64,000 bases of DNA from Streptomyces chumphonensis (GTDB taxonomy: Bacteria; Actinomycetota; Actinomycetes; Streptomycetales; Streptomycetaceae). The position numbers and the translations under genes are program-made. The notes under the pieces are model-generated. The model saw only the letters and a list, made by a program, of their open reading frames with translations. It was not told the DNA's origin and did no database searches. Positions 62,096-64,000 of the stretch are shown here, piece after piece. Each line of letters starts with the position of its first letter. Within the stretch, counting starts at the first letter, position 1. Location of the stretch: positions 55,568 through 119,567 of the forward strand of contig NZ_JACXYU010000016.1 in NCBI RefSeq assembly GCF_014779715.1, given 5' to 3'.

Positions 62096-63208
62096 TCACC
62101 TCACCGGTGTCACCAGGCTGCGTTCGGCGAACTTCCGGCGCCAGGCGAGGGAGACGTAGACCAGGGCGACGAGGACGGGGACCTCGATGAGGGGGCCGAC
62201 GACGCCGGACAGCGCCTCGCCCGAGGTGACGCCGAAGGCGCCGATCGCCACGGCGATGGCCAGCTCGAAGTTGTTCCCGGCGGCGGTGAAGGCCAGCGTC
62301 GCCGTGCGGTCGTAGGCGATGCCGATCGCCTTGCCGAGGGCGAAGGTCCCGAACCACATGAGCGCGAAGTAGACCAGCAGCGGCAGGGCGATCCGGGCGA
62401 CGTCGCCCGGCCGGCCGGTGATCGTCTCGCCCTGGAGGGCGAAGAGGATGACGATCGTGAACAGCAGCCCGTACAGCGCCCAGGGGCCGATCTTCGGCAG
62501 GAAGCGGCTCTCGTACGCCTCGCGGCCCATCCTCTTCTCCCCCAGGCGGCGGGTGAGGTAGCCCGCCAGCAGCGGGATGCCGAGGAAGATGACCACGTTG
62601 ACCGCGATCGTCCACATGGAGATGTCCAGCTGCTCGCCGTCGCCCAGGCCGAGCCAGCCGGGGAGCAGGTCGAGGTAGAACCAGCCGAGCAGGCCGAAGG
62701 CGAGGACCTGGAAGACGGAGTTGACCGCGACCAGGACGGCGGCGGCCTCCCGGTCGCCGCAGGCGAGGTCGTTCCAGATGATGACCATGGCGATGCAGCG
62801 CGCGAGGCCGACGATGATCAGGCCGGTGCGGTACTCGGGCAGGTCCGGCAGGAAGATCCACGCCAGGGCGAACATCACGGCGGGGCCGACCAGCCAGTTG
62901 ATGACCAGCGAGGACACCATGAGCTTCTTGTCGCCGGTGACGGCGTCCAGCTTGTCGTAGCGGACCTTGGCCAGCACCGGGTACATCATGATCAGCAGGC
63001 CGAGGGCGATCGGCAGGGAGATGCCGCCGATCTCCAGCTCGGCCAGCGCGTCCCCCATGCCGGGAACGACCCGGCCGAGCCCGAGGCCGACGGCCATGGC
63101 GAGCAGGATCCACACCGCCAGGAAGCGGTCCAGGGTGGAGAGCTTGCCGACGACGGCCGCGCCCTCCTCATCGGGGGGCGCGGTCGTCTTGGGGTCCGTG
63201 GTGGTCAC
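62096..63208 (-). CDS. ACR3-family arsenite exporter
   Basis: This 370-residue membrane protein has about ten spans and the ACR3 motif GLARCIAMVIIWNDLACGD with the essential conserved Cys. GNNFELAIAVAIGAFG is also typical. It exports arsenite, driven by the proton gradient. GTG 63208 overlaps the arsR stop (GTGA), so the two genes are translationally coupled. With arsR and arsC it forms the inorganic resistance end of the island. Confidence 0.95.
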   Translation of the reverse strand: MTTTDPKTTAPPDEEGAAVVGKLSTLDRFLAVWILLAMAVGLGLGRVVPGMGDALAELEIGGISLPIALGLLIMMYPVLAKVRYDKLDAVTGDKKLMVSSLVINWLVGPAVMFALAWIFLPDLPEYRTGLIIVGLARCIAMVIIWNDLACGDREAAAVLVAVNSVFQVLAFGLLGWFYLDLLPGWLGLGDGEQLDISMWTIAVNVVIFLGIPLLAGYLTRRLGEKRMGREAYESRFLPKIGPWALYGLLFTIVILFALQGETITGRPGDVARIALPLLVYFALMWFGTFALGKAIGIAYDRTATLAFTAAGNNFELAIAVAIGAFGVTSGEALSGVVGPLIEVPVLVALVYVSLAWRRKFAERSLVTPVR

Positions 63209-63519
63209 GGGCAGGACCTCTTTCGTGCGGTGTCCAGGGTGGCGCGGGCGGTGGCGGCCAGCTCGGTGAACGAGGCGGCCAGGGCCTCGATGACGTCGGG
63301 CCGGAGCTTGTAGTAGGTGAACCGGCCGCACGGCTCGGTCTCCACGACACCGGCCTCCCGCAGCACCCGCAGGTGGTTGGAGAGGTTGGTCTGCCGTGCC
63401 CCGGTCTCCTCGACCAGGTGGCTGGTGCACAGCGTCTCGCGGGCCAGGAGGGTCACGATCTGGAGCCTGAGCGGGTCAGCGATCACCCGGATCAGGTCAG
63501 TCTCGACTGACGTCATCAT
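63205..63519 (-). CDS. arsR: ArsR-family regulator of the ACR3 operon
   Basis: This 104-residue winged-helix protein has TNLSNHLRVLREAGVV and cysteines at 31, 64 and 103, without CVCD or the wing CC pair. Its metal site must differ from the other four ArsR proteins of the island. A second Met (63516) is an alternative start. It overlaps acr3 and is divergent from arsC across 70 nt, where ACTGATAC and GCTGATAC repeats may be operators. Confidence 0.9.
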   Translation of the reverse strand: MMTSVETDLIRVIADPLRLQIVTLLARETLCTSHLVEETGARQTNLSNHLRVLREAGVVETEPCGRFTYYKLRPDVIEALAASFTELAATARATLDTARKRSCP

Positions 63520-63589
63520 GGACTGATACTGTCACATCACCCGGGGCTGATACCAGTCCGGTTCCGTCGTGAGACAAGAGAGACCCGTC

Positions 63590-64000
63590 ATGCCCGAGAA
63601 GCCCTCCGTCCTGTTCGTGTGCGTCCACAACGCCGGGCGCTCGCAGATGGCCGCCGCCTGGCTGACCCACCTGGCCGGGGACCGTGTGGAGGTCCGCTCG
63701 GCCGGATCGGCACCGGCCGACGAGGTCAACCCCGCCGCCGTCGAGGCGATGCGCGAAGTCGGCATCGACATGTCGGCGGAAACGCCGAAGGTCCTGACGG
63801 TGGACGCGGTCAAGGCCTCCGACGTCGTCATCACGATGGGCTGTGGCGACACCTGCCCCGTCTTCCCCGGCAAGCGCTACCTGGACTGGAAGCTCGACGA
63901 CCCGGCGGGACAGGGCGTCGACGCCGTCCGCCCCATCCGGGACGAGATCAAGACCCGCATCGAGAACCTCATCGCCGAGATCGCCCAGGAGGGCACCGAA
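63590..64000 (+). CDS. arsC: arsenate reductase ArsC, thioredoxin-coupled type (cut at the right edge)
   Basis: The 137 visible residues have the phosphatase-like loop CVHNAGRS (Cys11) and the relay cysteines 85 and 89 (MGCGDTCP), as in low-molecular-weight-phosphatase ArsC proteins of about 135-140 residues. It reduces arsenate to arsenite for ACR3 export. No stop is reached, so a few residues may be missing. In this island it competes with the AroA-like enzyme for arsenate. Confidence 0.94.
   Translation, partial: MPEKPSVLFVCVHNAGRSQMAAAWLTHLAGDRVEVRSAGSAPADEVNPAAVEAMREVGIDMSAETPKVLTVDAVKASDVVITMGCGDTCPVFPGKRYLDWKLDDPAGQGVDAVRPIRDEIKTRIENLIAEIAQEGTE

Overview
The DNA is very GC-rich, with strong third-position GC bias, GTG/TTG starts and GGAGG-type ribosome binding sites. 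Gene content and order (ligA, mnmA, a Dpp/Opp transporter, tandem SseB genes, gcvT-gcvH-glyA-sdaA, Ku/LigD) point to a Streptomyces chromosome. The window has two parts.

Positions 1 to about 27,200 are core chromosome. They hold the start of ligA, a MetE-like protein, an SDR oxidoreductase, an MreB/Mbl-like actin, Dps, a divergent Ku/LigD-polymerase end-joining pair, a cysteine desulfurase, a DUF4190 membrane protein, an exported amidase, mnmA, a thioesterase-like protein, a TRIC-type channel, a five-gene oligopeptide ABC transporter, two SseB-family proteins, and a tandem glycine riboswitch ahead of gcvT, gcvH, glyA and sdaA.

Positions about 27,350 to 64,000 form an accessory island centred on arsenic. 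It opens with a PIN-domain toxin-antitoxin pair. Three flavoproteins follow: two are close paralogues with Cys-rich tails and one is ArsO-like. Next come an MFS transporter, an ArsR regulator, a tiny protein with two CC pairs, an SDR and a canonical ArsR. The biosynthetic core has two operons. The leftward operon encodes an AroA-like enzyme, an iPGM-like mutase, an amylase-C-like domain protein and a propionyl-CoA-synthetase-like ligase. The rightward operon encodes a KS-AT-degenerate KR-ACP polyketide synthase, a KAS III-like enzyme, a phosphonopyruvate-decarboxylase-like TPP enzyme, an SsuE-like flavin reductase and an SsuD-like monooxygenase. Then come a 2-aminoethylphosphonate-type ABC transporter, ArsR-ArsP, a CTP-synthase-like amidotransferase, a compact Pst-like transporter with PstC and PstA fused, and ArsR-ACR3 divergent from ArsC.

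The AroA + iPGM + TPP-decarboxylase set, with no PEP mutase in the window, matches the logic proposed for arseno-organic clusters of S. lividans and S. coelicolor. Arsenate and PEP would give arsenoenolpyruvate, then arsonopyruvate with its C-As bond, then arsonoacetaldehyde. The Pst-like genes may bring in arsenate or phosphate; ArsP and ACR3 would export organic and inorganic trivalent arsenic. Assembly-line and redox genes would extend or modify the C-As unit. This pathway is inferred from families and context.

The most unusual features are: a ketosynthase whose nucleophilic Cys is Ala; five ArsR regulators, three with an identical Cys-Cys placement and related CTGTTGA operators; a 38-nt promoter module shared by the two flavoprotein paralogues; a 19-nt motif shared by two distant intergenic regions of the cluster; the pstC-pstA fusion; and a free-standing amylase-C-like domain protein inside the C-As operon.
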